From Nanosynbacter sp. (GTDB taxonomy: Bacteria > Patescibacteriota > Saccharimonadia > Saccharimonadales > Saccharimonadaceae), in the NCBI GenBank assembly GCA_015257665.1, contig JABZJS010000010.1:1-25355 (forward strand): a stretch of DNA of 25,355 nucleotides, in the 5' to 3' direction. The translations under genes were made by a program, and so were the position numbers. The notes under the pieces were generated by a model. It had not been told where the DNA came from, did not search any database, and was given only the letters and a program-made list of their open reading frames with translations. The number at the start of each line of letters is the position of its first letter. Position 1 is the stretch's first letter. Shown one piece after another: positions 7,012 to 14,523 of this stretch.

Positions 7012-7545
7012 ATGTCAGACGACACACCAACTCTACCACACCCCTATACATATCGCGCCGCATCCGTTGAGACGATGCTGCAAACTGTGGCTGACTTGAC
7101 CAGTAAGTGGCCACAATCTTACAGAGAATTAGACGCGCAAGTATCGATATATCCCGATATCGTCTGCAAGCCGAGTAGGGACTTTCCGCGATCCGTCGAG
7201 CTATCCCTTGCCTCTCTCGAAGGTGGCGATGCAGCAGGCAGAGATGACTTATATGACGGTGAGTATTATATGGTACCAATAAACGCTTATGACGTATACG
7301 AGGCAGCTCTTGATGCGCAGTTTGGTGAGGGAACGGAGATCGAGCGTGATGATGATATGGCACACATTGAGTGGTACCTTGATGATGGTGTGCGAGTGAC
7401 GCTTTCGATGTTCACCTGGGACATCACCCTTATGCTTGAGGCCCCTGGTACATGGGAGAGTATGGAAGATCTTGAGCGCCGTTACCACTCCGATATTGAT
7501 TTATACGACCCACGGCGCCAAACTCCACCAAGCGGTTACTACTAA
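7012..7545 (+). CDS. Hypothetical protein, 177 aa
   Basis: Family not recognised. The protein is acidic and soluble. It starts MSDDTPTLPHPYTYRAASVE, has an aspartate-rich centre (GEGTEIERDDDMAHIEWYLD) and a strand-rich part (VRVTLSMFTWDITLMLEAPG), and ends in a short proline/tyrosine tail (QTPPSGYY). AAGGAAA lies 6 nt before the ATG, and a well-spaced promoter is present. There is no membrane segment. It is a single-gene unit, convergent with the next gene; a weak CCTGTT/AACAGG hairpin (7585-7599) in the 83-nt gap between them lacks a T-run. Confidence 0.75.
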   Translation: MSDDTPTLPHPYTYRAASVETMLQTVADLTSKWPQSYRELDAQVSIYPDIVCKPSRDFPRSVELSLASLEGGDAAGRDDLYDGEYYMVPINAYDVYEAALDAQFGEGTEIERDDDMAHIEWYLDDGVRVTLSMFTWDITLMLEAPGTWESMEDLERRYHSDIDLYDPRRQTPPSGYY

Positions 7546-7628
7546 AAACGCTACACTAGCCAAAGGAGCCAGTCGCTATTGACCCCTGTTAATAACAGGT
7601 TCACCCAGCAATAATGAGCGCACTTTCC

Positions 7629-8198
7629 CTACCGCTCACTCAGCCGATATGTCTGAGCAAAGGCGGCTGCCTCGATGATGTAGCGGTCGCCATTGACCTG
7701 GCTCTCCACCAGCCAGCAATCTGCTTCGCCGTGCTGCTGGCCGCCCCACGGCGCATCAATGACGATCTCGCGGCCAGTGGGGTTGGGCATAGCCTTGATC
7801 TGATTCTTCGGCAGGTACGCGCCAGGCACCACCGCACCATCCTCACCACGTAGCGGTTCATACAGGGCGGCAAAATCCGCTGCCGCAATGCTATAGCGCT
7901 CACCTTCTGGCCCAGTGATGATGGCATCGCCCACCTCGGCAATGTTCTCCGTCTCTACATACTGCTGGCCATCCGCCCGTGCGAAGCTGGTAGTCAGGGC
8001 TTGCCGCTCGGTAGCAAACTCCGGCCGCACCGCCTTGGCTGGGTCGGCAATTTTGGTGTAGGTATCGGTAATGGCGCGAAAGTCGAGCGTGCCGGTATCG
8101 AGGTAGAGGGGTAGCACTGCGTCGGTCTCCTGGGTTAATTCTGGTGGTAGTATAGCTGGTTTGGCATCGTGTGTCGATATTGCGGTGCGCTCGTGCAT
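7629..8198 (-). CDS. Hypothetical protein with an internal repeat, 189 aa
   Basis: No firm family. The C-terminal half contains two related units: GERYSIAAADFAALYEPL at about residues 100-117 and GDRYIIEAAAFAQTYRLS near the C-terminus. Each is preceded by a strand-rich segment (VETENIAEVGDAIITGP, and ADCWLVESQVN). This suggests a duplicated small alpha/beta module, reminiscent of PGDYG-type repeat proteins, but the likeness is loose. No signal peptide or membrane segment. The ribosome-binding site is weak. A perfect TTGACA on the minus strand at 8257-8262 is the best candidate -35 upstream. The gene lies downstream of recJ on the same strand, with a 233-nt gap. Confidence 0.75.
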   Translation of the reverse strand: MHERTAISTHDAKPAILPPELTQETDAVLPLYLDTGTLDFRAITDTYTKIADPAKAVRPEFATERQALTTSFARADGQQYVETENIAEVGDAIITGPEGERYSIAAADFAALYEPLRGEDGAVVPGAYLPKNQIKAMPNPTGREIVIDAPWGGQQHGEADCWLVESQVNGDRYIIEAAAFAQTYRLSER

Positions 8199-8234
8199 GA
8201 GTAGTGGTCCCTATCGTTATGATTGATACGAACC

Positions 8235-8262
8235 CATATTGCTCTCTCTCTCGATTTGTCAA
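8235..8262 (-). promoter_or_regulatory. Putative promoter of the 189-aa gene
   Basis: On the minus strand, TTGACA (8257-8262) is followed after 16 bp by AATATG (8235-8240), a poor -10. A GAGAGAGAG run fills the spacer. Confidence 0.35.
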
Positions 8263-8431
8263 TATATTTATGCAATGGGAGAGGTTTTATCGCAAACTAC
8301 GCTACCCTGCCTTCAAAACCTCACCGCCAACTCTCAAGAAAAACACCCTCAAACGAGAGCGTGCTCTTAGAAATAATCAGAATCTTTGGCTTTATAAATC
8401 CGTGGTATCGAGCACTACCAGCTATGCGACG

Positions 8432-10069
8432 CTACTCATCCACCAGCTCTACATGGAGCAACCGCCCCTCTACGCTGCGCATGCCACGCCAGTCGTTGAT
8501 AGTTGGCTGGAACCAAGCCGAAATAACATCGCCCGGCTGATGTACAAAATTCGGTGGTGCGTTGAAGGCCAATAGTTGCAGCTCTGTACCTTGCCCATCC
8601 TGCACAGTAAGCTTGATGTGCTGCCCATCGCTGCCCATGTGGCGCACCTGTGAGACAGTGCCGCGGCGCAGCTGCAAAACAGGCTCTGGGTTGCCATTGC
8701 CAAAGGGCTCAAGGCGGGCAATGTCGGCTACCAGCTGCTCCGTCACTTCTGATAGATCATCAATCACTACATCAGCCTGCGGCAAGAGGTAGTGCGTTTG
8801 GTCGGAGAGATGGAGCGAGCGGTAGTAGTCGTTCACTCGCTGGCGAAAGGCGGTGATCTGCCGCGTCTCGAGTGTCACACCAGCCGCTGCCGCATGACCA
8901 CCACCACGTAGAATGACATCATCGGCAGCGCGCACTGCCCGCTCAGCCGAAAAATCGCCAAAACTGCGCGCACTACCTGTTGCTGTCTCGCCCCGCTCGC
9001 TAATGATAAAGACTGGCTTGTGATACGCCTCTACCAGCTTGGATGCCACAATCCCAATCACGCCATGATTCCACCCCTGCTGACTCACGACGAGGACAGG
9101 GTCGGCAGCATAGCGCTCGGCCTGCTGGCAAGCTTCGTCGTAGATGGCCTGTTGGATGGCTTTGCGCTCGGTATTGAAGCGATCCAATTGCTGAGCCGCC
9201 TCAAGCGCCGCCAAACCATCGCGCGCTCGCAGCATATCGAGGGCATACTCAGCCGATGCCAATCGTCCTGCCGCATTCATACGCGGGCCAAGACCAAAAC
9301 CGAGCGTCCGAGCAGTAATCTGGGCTGGCTGCACACCAGCCACCGCCAGCAGTGCCTTGAGGCCAGGGCGGCGCTGCTTCTTCAGCACCTCGAGCCCCCA
9401 GTACACATTGGCGCGGTTCTCATTCTGTAGCGACACTATGTCGCACACCGTACCCAGCGCTACCAAGTCCAGCAACCACTTCTCGTAGCCAGCCGGCAAA
9501 CCCGGCAGCACCGTCTGCAGCGCCTGGACAAGCTTAAAGGCCACGCCTGCCCCGCACAGATCGCGGAAGGGGTAGTGGTGGTCGTCATACTTTGGATTAA
9601 CCGTGGCAACGGCGGGTGGGCGAGTTGGTGCTATGTTGTGGTGGTCGGTCACCACTGTGTCAATGCCGTAGCGCTCCTTCGCATAGGCAATTTCCTCATG
9701 ACAAAGGCTACCGCAGTCCACCGTGACGATGAGCTGCGCCCCCATCACCGCCACCTTATCCACCGCACCTTTAGTCATGCCATAACCCTCTACGAAGCGA
9801 TTAGGAATAAAGGCTTCCACCGCAGCAAAGCCAAAGCTCGCAAAGGCATCAAGCAGCAAGGCCGTCGCACTGAGGCCGTCGATGTCATAATCGCCATAAA
9901 TCACAATTGTTTCGCGCTGCTGGTGCGCCTGCACCAAGCGATCCACCGCCGTCTGCATCTGGGAGAGCAAGAATGGATCGGGCTTCGCGTCATAATCGGG
10001 GTGTAAAAACTCCTCAGCGGCTACTCCATGCAAGCCCCGCGCCGCTAATATCTGTGCAAACAAACTCAT
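8432..10069 (-). CDS. recJ: Single-stranded-DNA-specific exonuclease RecJ
   Basis: 5'-3' exonuclease of the DHH phosphoesterase superfamily, acting on single-stranded DNA in recombination and repair. All catalytic motifs are visible: DYDIDGLSATALL at about residue 59, VTVDCGS, TDHHN at about residue 140, and GAGVAFKL. The DHHA1 part contains RSFGDFSAERAV and the signature GGGHAAAAGVT, followed by a C-terminal OB domain (LEPFGNGNPEPVLQL...). The 545 aa is close to the usual bacterial length. The ATG overlaps the TGA of the upstream winged-helix gene by one base (TGATG), so the two are coupled. This puts a DNA-binding regulator in the same operon as a repair nuclease, opposite priA. Confidence 0.96.
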   Translation of the reverse strand: MSLFAQILAARGLHGVAAEEFLHPDYDAKPDPFLLSQMQTAVDRLVQAHQQRETIVIYGDYDIDGLSATALLLDAFASFGFAAVEAFIPNRFVEGYGMTKGAVDKVAVMGAQLIVTVDCGSLCHEEIAYAKERYGIDTVVTDHHNIAPTRPPAVATVNPKYDDHHYPFRDLCGAGVAFKLVQALQTVLPGLPAGYEKWLLDLVALGTVCDIVSLQNENRANVYWGLEVLKKQRRPGLKALLAVAGVQPAQITARTLGFGLGPRMNAAGRLASAEYALDMLRARDGLAALEAAQQLDRFNTERKAIQQAIYDEACQQAERYAADPVLVVSQQGWNHGVIGIVASKLVEAYHKPVFIISERGETATGSARSFGDFSAERAVRAADDVILRGGGHAAAAGVTLETRQITAFRQRVNDYYRSLHLSDQTHYLLPQADVVIDDLSEVTEQLVADIARLEPFGNGNPEPVLQLRRGTVSQVRHMGSDGQHIKLTVQDGQGTELQLLAFNAPPNFVHQPGDVISAWFQPTINDWRGMRSVEGRLLHVELVDE

Positions 10070-10371
10070 CAGAGCTGCACAGTATCCGCCGCTTGTTGAC
10101 CCTTTTGCTGCTGCGAGGATTTGATCACCATGCTCTGCAATTCTTTGAAGAAGATATATTGTTTGTTCGTGTAATACATTTTTGTATTACCCTGTTTTTC
10201 GGCCATCAAAAAACCAGCTTTCTCGAGATTCTTAAGCTCGCGCTGGATATTGCCCGGGTCTTCTTTGATCAACTTCGCCAAGCCGCGGACATGGGTGTGG
10301 AACTCCGGATACTTAGCATAGACCACAATGATTTTGCGCCGCACCCGTGATGTAATAAACGTTTCTAACAT
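10069..10371 (-). CDS. Winged-helix DNA-binding protein
   Basis: A 100-aa protein with a winged helix-turn-helix. Residues about 8-70 include SRVRRKIIVVYAKYPEFHTH, then IKEDPGNIQRELKNLEKAGF (recognition helix region), and a wing (GNTKMYYTNK) ending in a tyrosine-rich strand. The layout resembles ArsR-like or MarR-like mini regulators; no metal-binding cysteines are present. The start has AAGGGAA 2-3 nt upstream and a promoter at 10425-10454. Its TGA overlaps the ATG of recJ. The target is unknown; autoregulation of this operon, or control of the divergent priA across the 291-nt gap, is plausible. Confidence 0.85.
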   Translation of the reverse strand: MLETFITSRVRRKIIVVYAKYPEFHTHVRGLAKLIKEDPGNIQRELKNLEKAGFLMAEKQGNTKMYYTNKQYIFFKELQSMVIKSSQQQKGQQAADTVQL

Positions 10372-10424
10372 GCTTCCCTTAGCGAATTCTCGCTTCCGTT
10401 ACCTCTACTCAACTGTTGCTTTTT

Positions 10425-10454
10425 ATTCTACACTTTTTGATGGTAATTTGGCAA
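10425..10454 (-). promoter_or_regulatory. Promoter of the winged-helix-recJ operon
   Basis: On the minus strand, TTGCCA (10449-10454, five of six) is spaced 18 bp from TAGAAT (10425-10430). The leader would be about 47 nt. Confidence 0.55.
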
Positions 10455-10649
10455 GACCACCCACCAATTGATTGTGCGTTTCGTCTCTCGCAACTGCGAC
10501 TCGTCAACCATCCACACGACACACGTGTCTGCTTTTTATCATACCAGCTTTGGGCGAAGCGAGCAAGATTGATGTGCACGTTTTGCACACTACCCAGATG
10601 AAGTAGCAACGGAGAGACGAGCCCCTCTGCACTCTCGCTTGCTGTCGGG

Positions 10650-10655
10650 TATAAT
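10650..10655 (+). promoter_or_regulatory. -10 box of priA, leaderless arrangement
   Basis: TATAAT ends 7 nt before the priA ATG, so transcription would start at or next to the start codon. No Shine-Dalgarno sequence lies between. No good -35 is seen at 16-18 bp. Confidence 0.55.
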
Positions 10656-10662
10656 AAATCCT

Positions 10663-12603
10663 ATGCACTATTACGAAGTTGCGCCGCTCAAGATTATCCG
10701 CGCTACCAGCAAGAGCTTCACCTACCACTGGCCAGAAGTACTACCACTAGGCCAGGTGGTGCAAGTGAGCGTTGGTGCGCAACAAGTGGCGGGCATCATC
10801 ATGACGCGCGCCAGAAAACCGACATATACTACCAAGCCGCTTGATGCCGTCGTGCCGCTGCCACCGCTGCCTGCTCCCCTATTAGCGACGAGCCAGTGGC
10901 TGAGCGATTATTATGCCACGCACTTCGCCACTGTGCTACAGACAGTGCTACCAGCTGGCATTGCCAAGCAGCGCCGCACACCGCGCCGCCCTGCCAGCCC
11001 ACCGCCACAGCGCCGCACGCCCACCTTCTCACTCAATCTACAGCAAGAAGAGGCCGTTCGCACCATTCGCCAAGCCAGCCCTGGCACAGTACTACTTCAC
11101 GGTGTGACGGGTAGTGGCAAGACAGCAGTGTATATCGAGCTTGCACGCCACGCTTTGGCTGTAGGCCGGTCGGTGATTGTCCTCGTGCCAGAGATCGCCC
11201 TCACGCCCCAGCTGGTGGCGGAGTTTCGGCAACACTTTGCTGATATCATCCTCACTCACTCACGTCAGACAGAGGCCGAGCGCCACCGTGCCTGGCTAAC
11301 CGCTCTGACAAGTACACAGCCTCGGGTGGCAATTGGCCCACGTTCTGCCCTCTTTTTGCCGCTGCAGCATCTGGGGTATATCATCATCGACGAAGCACAC
11401 GAGGCTAGCTACAAGCAAGACAAATCCCCCCGCTACTCGGCGCTGCGGGCCGCAAGTGTCCTAGCTCAGCAACATGGTGCGACCGTAGTGCAAGGGTCAG
11501 CCACGCCACTGGTCAGCGAGTATTATCTGGCGCAAAAAACCAAGCGGCCGATCGCTACCCTACCGAGCAAAGCTCGGCCTGAGGCTATCACCCCCACCAT
11601 TCAGCTGGTCGACCTCACCCAGCGGAGCAACCTCACCCAGCATCGCTTTTTGTCAAATCAGCTTATCACCGCCATTGACGCCACACTTGCAGCGGGTCAG
11701 CAGGTCCTGCTTTTTCATAACCGCCGTGGCAGCGCCAATGTATCGCTCTGTACCAACTGCGGCTGGGCAGCCGAGTGCCCACGCTGCTTTGTTCCCCTCA
11801 CCCTCCACGCCGACCGCCACCAGCTGCAGTGCCATATCTGTGGCTACCACACCACAGTACCAACGATGTGCCCCACCTGCCATAGCACCGATATCGTCCA
11901 CCGCGGGATTGGGACGAAGCTCATCGAGGCAGAGGTAGCAGCGCGCTGGCCCCAGGCGCACATTGTTCGCTTTGATGGCGACAGCAGCCCCGCAAGCAGC
12001 CTCGAGCAGCAATATCAAGCCCTCTATGATGGCACAGCCAATATTATCATTGGCACGCAGGTGGTAGCCAAGGGGCTCGACTTGCCGCAGCTGCGCACCG
12101 TTGGGGTGATCCAAGCCGATGCTGGCCTGGCTTTGCCCGATTACACCACCAACGAGCGCATCTTCGAGCTGCTTGCTCAAGTGGTGGGGCGAGTGGGGCG
12201 CTCTGCTCACGCCACTACAGTGGTCGTGCAAGCATATCAGCCGCAGCACCCAGTGATTCAGGCTGGCCTGGCTCAAGATTATACTGCGTTTTATCATCAA
12301 GCCTTGGCCGAGCGCCGCCGTGGGCAGTTTCCGCCCTTCGTCCATCTGCTTAAGCTCACGTGTGTCTACAAGACGGAGGCAGCCGCCATCCGCAATAGCC
12401 AAGCACTCGCTCGGCAGATTCGCCAGCACCACCCCGCGGTCAGCATCCTTGGCCCCACGCCCGCCTTCCACGAGCGGCTGCGCGACACCTACCGCTGGCA
12501 GCTCATTATCAAAGCCGCCCAGCGTCGCGACCTCCTCGCTGTTATTGCCGACATGCCCACCAAACATTGGCAGGTGGATATCGACCCACAGTCGCTATTG
12601 TAG
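10663..12603 (+). CDS. priA: Primosomal helicase PriA
   Basis: 3'-5' DNA helicase that recognises stalled forks and reloads the replisome. The 646-aa protein has the N-terminal 3'-DNA-binding domain (MHYYEVAPLKII...), Walker A GVTGSGKT, the DEAH box, and GSATP. It also has the PriA zinc-binding insert with eight cysteines in four pairs (CTNCGW, CPRC, CHICGY, CPTC). Motif V is GTQVVAKGLD, and motif VI reads QVVGRVGRS where QVAGRAGR is usual. It is shorter than the roughly 730 aa of E. coli PriA but complete. The ATG at 10663 is chosen because the family begins there and a TATAAT lies just upstream, implying a leaderless message. It is divergent from the winged-helix-recJ operon, a second fork-repair function. 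Confidence 0.96.
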   Translation: MHYYEVAPLKIIRATSKSFTYHWPEVLPLGQVVQVSVGAQQVAGIIMTRARKPTYTTKPLDAVVPLPPLPAPLLATSQWLSDYYATHFATVLQTVLPAGIAKQRRTPRRPASPPPQRRTPTFSLNLQQEEAVRTIRQASPGTVLLHGVTGSGKTAVYIELARHALAVGRSVIVLVPEIALTPQLVAEFRQHFADIILTHSRQTEAERHRAWLTALTSTQPRVAIGPRSALFLPLQHLGYIIIDEAHEASYKQDKSPRYSALRAASVLAQQHGATVVQGSATPLVSEYYLAQKTKRPIATLPSKARPEAITPTIQLVDLTQRSNLTQHRFLSNQLITAIDATLAAGQQVLLFHNRRGSANVSLCTNCGWAAECPRCFVPLTLHADRHQLQCHICGYHTTVPTMCPTCHSTDIVHRGIGTKLIEAEVAARWPQAHIVRFDGDSSPASSLEQQYQALYDGTANIIIGTQVVAKGLDLPQLRTVGVIQADAGLALPDYTTNERIFELLAQVVGRVGRSAHATTVVVQAYQPQHPVIQAGLAQDYTAFYHQALAERRRGQFPPFVHLLKLTCVYKTEAAAIRNSQALARQIRQHHPAVSILGPTPAFHERLRDTYRWQLIIKAAQRRDLLAVIADMPTKHWQVDIDPQSLL

Positions 12604-12659
12604 GTAGATCTGACCACAATTATCTACCGTCAAATCTCACAACCATGCATAATTCCGAG

Positions 12660-12775
12660 CTCCTGTAATAACTCACCGAACAAGAAAATATCTGGAGGCC
12701 AGCGATAAAGCCAGCGGATAAGCTCCCTCTTCCATCTGGCCGGAACATTTTCGGTGCGGTGGGTTATTGCAGGAG
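12660..12775 (+). repeat. Dispersed structured element, copy B
   Basis: The clearest copy. The outer stem is 19 bp long: CTCCTGTAATAACTCACCG pairs with CGGTGGGTTATTGCAGGAG with only two G-U pairs. Inside are ACAAGAAAATATCTGGAGG, CCAGCG, a mini-hairpin AGC-GGATAA-GCT, and the second arm CTGGCCGGAACATTTTCGG. The second arm pairs back to AAAATATCTGGAGGCCAG, leaving an asymmetric ACAAG loop. It lies between priA and def, both on the same strand, 62 nt before the def -10 box. The rest of the 12604-12849 gap is featureless apart from that promoter. Confidence 0.85.
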
Positions 12776-12836
12776 TGTTCGTGAGGTTTTGGTATTTCTC
12801 GCCACACCCCACTCGCCCACCCCATCCACCATCTGC

Positions 12837-12842
12837 TATAAT
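12837..12842 (+). promoter_or_regulatory. Extended -10 promoter of def-fmt, leaderless arrangement
   Basis: TGCTATAAT is an extended -10 (TGn plus TATAAT). It ends 7 nt before the def ATG, the same distance as at priA, and no ribosome-binding site lies between. Confidence 0.6.
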
Positions 12843-12849
12843 AAAGCTA

Positions 12850-13428
12850 ATGAAAAAAGACGCTATTATCACCCTACCCAACTCGCACTTGCGCCAGAAG
12901 TCGCAGCGGGTGCATGTTATTACCGACGAGACACGCCAGCTGGTGGCCGACATGACCAGCGCCAGCATCGACTGGGAAAATTCCCGCCCACACGAGATCA
13001 GTGCAGCACTGGCGGCAGTGCAGATTGATCAGTTAGAGCGAGTCGTCATTGTACGCGAAGATTTCGACGACAAAGACAACCGCACCTTTATCCCCCTCAT
13101 TAACCCAGAAATCGTCAAATACGAAGGCCAGCTGGTGAGTGATTATGAGGGTTGTCTGAGCGTATCAGGCCGGATCTATGGCAAGGTGCCACGCTACAGC
13201 CGCGTCCGGGTCAAGGCGCTTGATATCAATGGCAACACCATCCGCCTCAAGGCCGACGGCTTCTTAGCGCGAGTGCTGCAACACGAGATTGACCACTGCA
13301 ATGGCATTGTATTTATTGACCGCATTCGCGATGATACCAGCGCATTTTATCAGCTCGATGAGAAGGGCGAGCTCCAACCAGTTGATTATGACGAGCATAT
13401 CAAGACCAATCGTATTCTTTGGGACTGA
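12850..13428 (+). CDS. def: Peptide deformylase
   Basis: Removes the formyl group from the N-terminal methionine of new proteins. The 192-aa protein has motif II, EGCLS, with the metal-binding cysteine, and motif III, HEIDH, with two metal-binding histidines and the catalytic glutamate (QHEIDHCNGIVF). Motif I is unusual: the canonical GxGxAAxQ reads SAALAAVQ, losing both glycines but keeping the glutamine. The C-terminus extends beyond the core with an acidic tail ending in TNRILWD. The start follows a 7-nt gap after TATAAT, suggesting leaderless translation. Its end overlaps fmt by 41 nt. Fmt adds the formyl group that Def removes, so the pair forms one functional cycle with Map at 734. Confidence 0.94.
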   Translation: MKKDAIITLPNSHLRQKSQRVHVITDETRQLVADMTSASIDWENSRPHEISAALAAVQIDQLERVVIVREDFDDKDNRTFIPLINPEIVKYEGQLVSDYEGCLSVSGRIYGKVPRYSRVRVKALDINGNTIRLKADGFLARVLQHEIDHCNGIVFIDRIRDDTSAFYQLDEKGELQPVDYDEHIKTNRILWD

Positions 13429-14275
13429 AGACTTCAGCGCTATCAGCCTCGCGCAGCTACTAAAACACGGCTTCCCCGTCCGGCTGGTTATCACTAAGCC
13501 AGACAGCCGGCGTGGGCGCGGCAAGCAACTGTGTCAACCAGCAGTCAAACAGCTTGCTTTGATGCACGACATTCCAGTGTTACAGCCCACCAAATTGCGC
13601 GATATTATCCCCGATATCCAAGCGCTCGACCAGCCTGTTGGTGTACTGGTGAGCTTTGGTAAGATTATCCCCCAAGTAGTGATCGACTGTTTTTTCCCAG
13701 GGATTATCAATCTCCACCCATCGCTTCTACCACGCTATCGCGGCCCTTCACCGATTGAGAGCGCCATTGCCAATCGCGATACCACCACTGGCATCAGCAT
13801 CATGCAGCTCAGCGCCGCTATGGACGCCGGGCCGGTCTATGCGCAGCTCACTCACCCCCTGCGTGGTGACGAGCAGCAGCTCGAGCTCTACAACACACTA
13901 GGCCAGCTTGGCAGCGAAGCACTGGTGCAGCTCCTGCCCCGCATCGTGAGTGGTAGCCTCCAGCCCACACCACAAGACGAGTCCACTGCAAGTTACTGCC
14001 AGCTCCTCACCAAAGCCAGCGGCATTATCAACCCCGCTCAGCACACTGCTGCAGCGGCCGAAGCAATGGTGCGCGCCTACCATCACTACCCACGCACTCG
14101 CCTCCAGCTGGGCGAGCGGCAGTGCATTATCACTCAGGCACACACCGCACTGGTGCCTGCCACCACACTCGATCCACGCTGCAGCGACGGTACCTATCTC
14201 GTCATCGACCAGCTCATCGCCCCCAGCGGCAAAGAGCTCAGCGCCGCAGCATTTTTGCGCGGGTATCGGGTGTGA
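13388..14275 (+). CDS. fmt: Methionyl-tRNA formyltransferase
   Basis: Transfers a formyl group from 10-formyl-tetrahydrofolate to initiator Met-tRNA. The 295-aa protein begins MTSISRPIVFFGTEDFSA, where VFFGT is the family start. The active site is intact: NLHPSLLPRYRGPSPIESAI carries the conserved Asn and His, and the catalytic Asp is in SAAMDAGPV. The C-terminal tRNA-binding OB domain is present (AAAEAMVRAYHHYPRTRL onward). The ATG at 13388 is the only one close to the family start and gives six extra residues. It lies inside def, overlapping it by 41 nt in another frame, an unusually long overlap for this pair. No clear ribosome-binding site precedes it, so coupling to def translation is likely. 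Confidence 0.94.
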   Translation: MTSISRPIVFFGTEDFSAISLAQLLKHGFPVRLVITKPDSRRGRGKQLCQPAVKQLALMHDIPVLQPTKLRDIIPDIQALDQPVGVLVSFGKIIPQVVIDCFFPGIINLHPSLLPRYRGPSPIESAIANRDTTTGISIMQLSAAMDAGPVYAQLTHPLRGDEQQLELYNTLGQLGSEALVQLLPRIVSGSLQPTPQDESTASYCQLLTKASGIINPAQHTAAAAEAMVRAYHHYPRTRLQLGERQCIITQAHTALVPATTLDPRCSDGTYLVIDQLIAPSGKELSAAAFLRGYRV

Positions 14276-14471
14276 ACGATGTAGATAGTAATCTCCAATA
14301 ATATCCTTCTTACGCTCTCTTGACGCTAGCTCCACTGCTCTATGCTTCTTGCACGTACATTATAGTCACCATAAGATCTACCCTTCTTGACTCTCAAAGA
14401 TAATGTGAAGCAAACTAGCCCATAGCCAACACAAGGCATTGCGATACTAATCAAAGAAGCTAACCAAACAC

Positions 14472-14494
14472 AAAACCCCTGCATTCACAGGGGT
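14472..14494 (-). terminator. Intrinsic terminator of the DUF5663-like gene
   Basis: A CCCCTG and CAGGGG stem with a 6-nt loop is followed on the minus strand by TTTTGTGTTT. The same CCCTG stem type recurs at 20773 and 23047. The remaining 14276-14471 gap has no gene that I can support. Confidence 0.7.
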
Positions 14495-14523
14495 CATATG
14501 TATTTTTTACTTAGTCATTATCA

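Noticed and set aside
11653..12567. Long 304-codon open frame antisense to priA
   Set aside because: It is a shadow of priA, which has all helicase motifs; the antisense product has no recognisable domain and no ribosome-binding site.
14281..14370. Possible fifth, degenerate copy of the dispersed element (minus strand GCAAGAAGCATA..., GGAGCTAGCG, GATATTATTGG)
   Set aside because: Short matches follow the right order, but the inner arm (GGCCGGAACATTTT) is missing and the long-range pairing is not kept.
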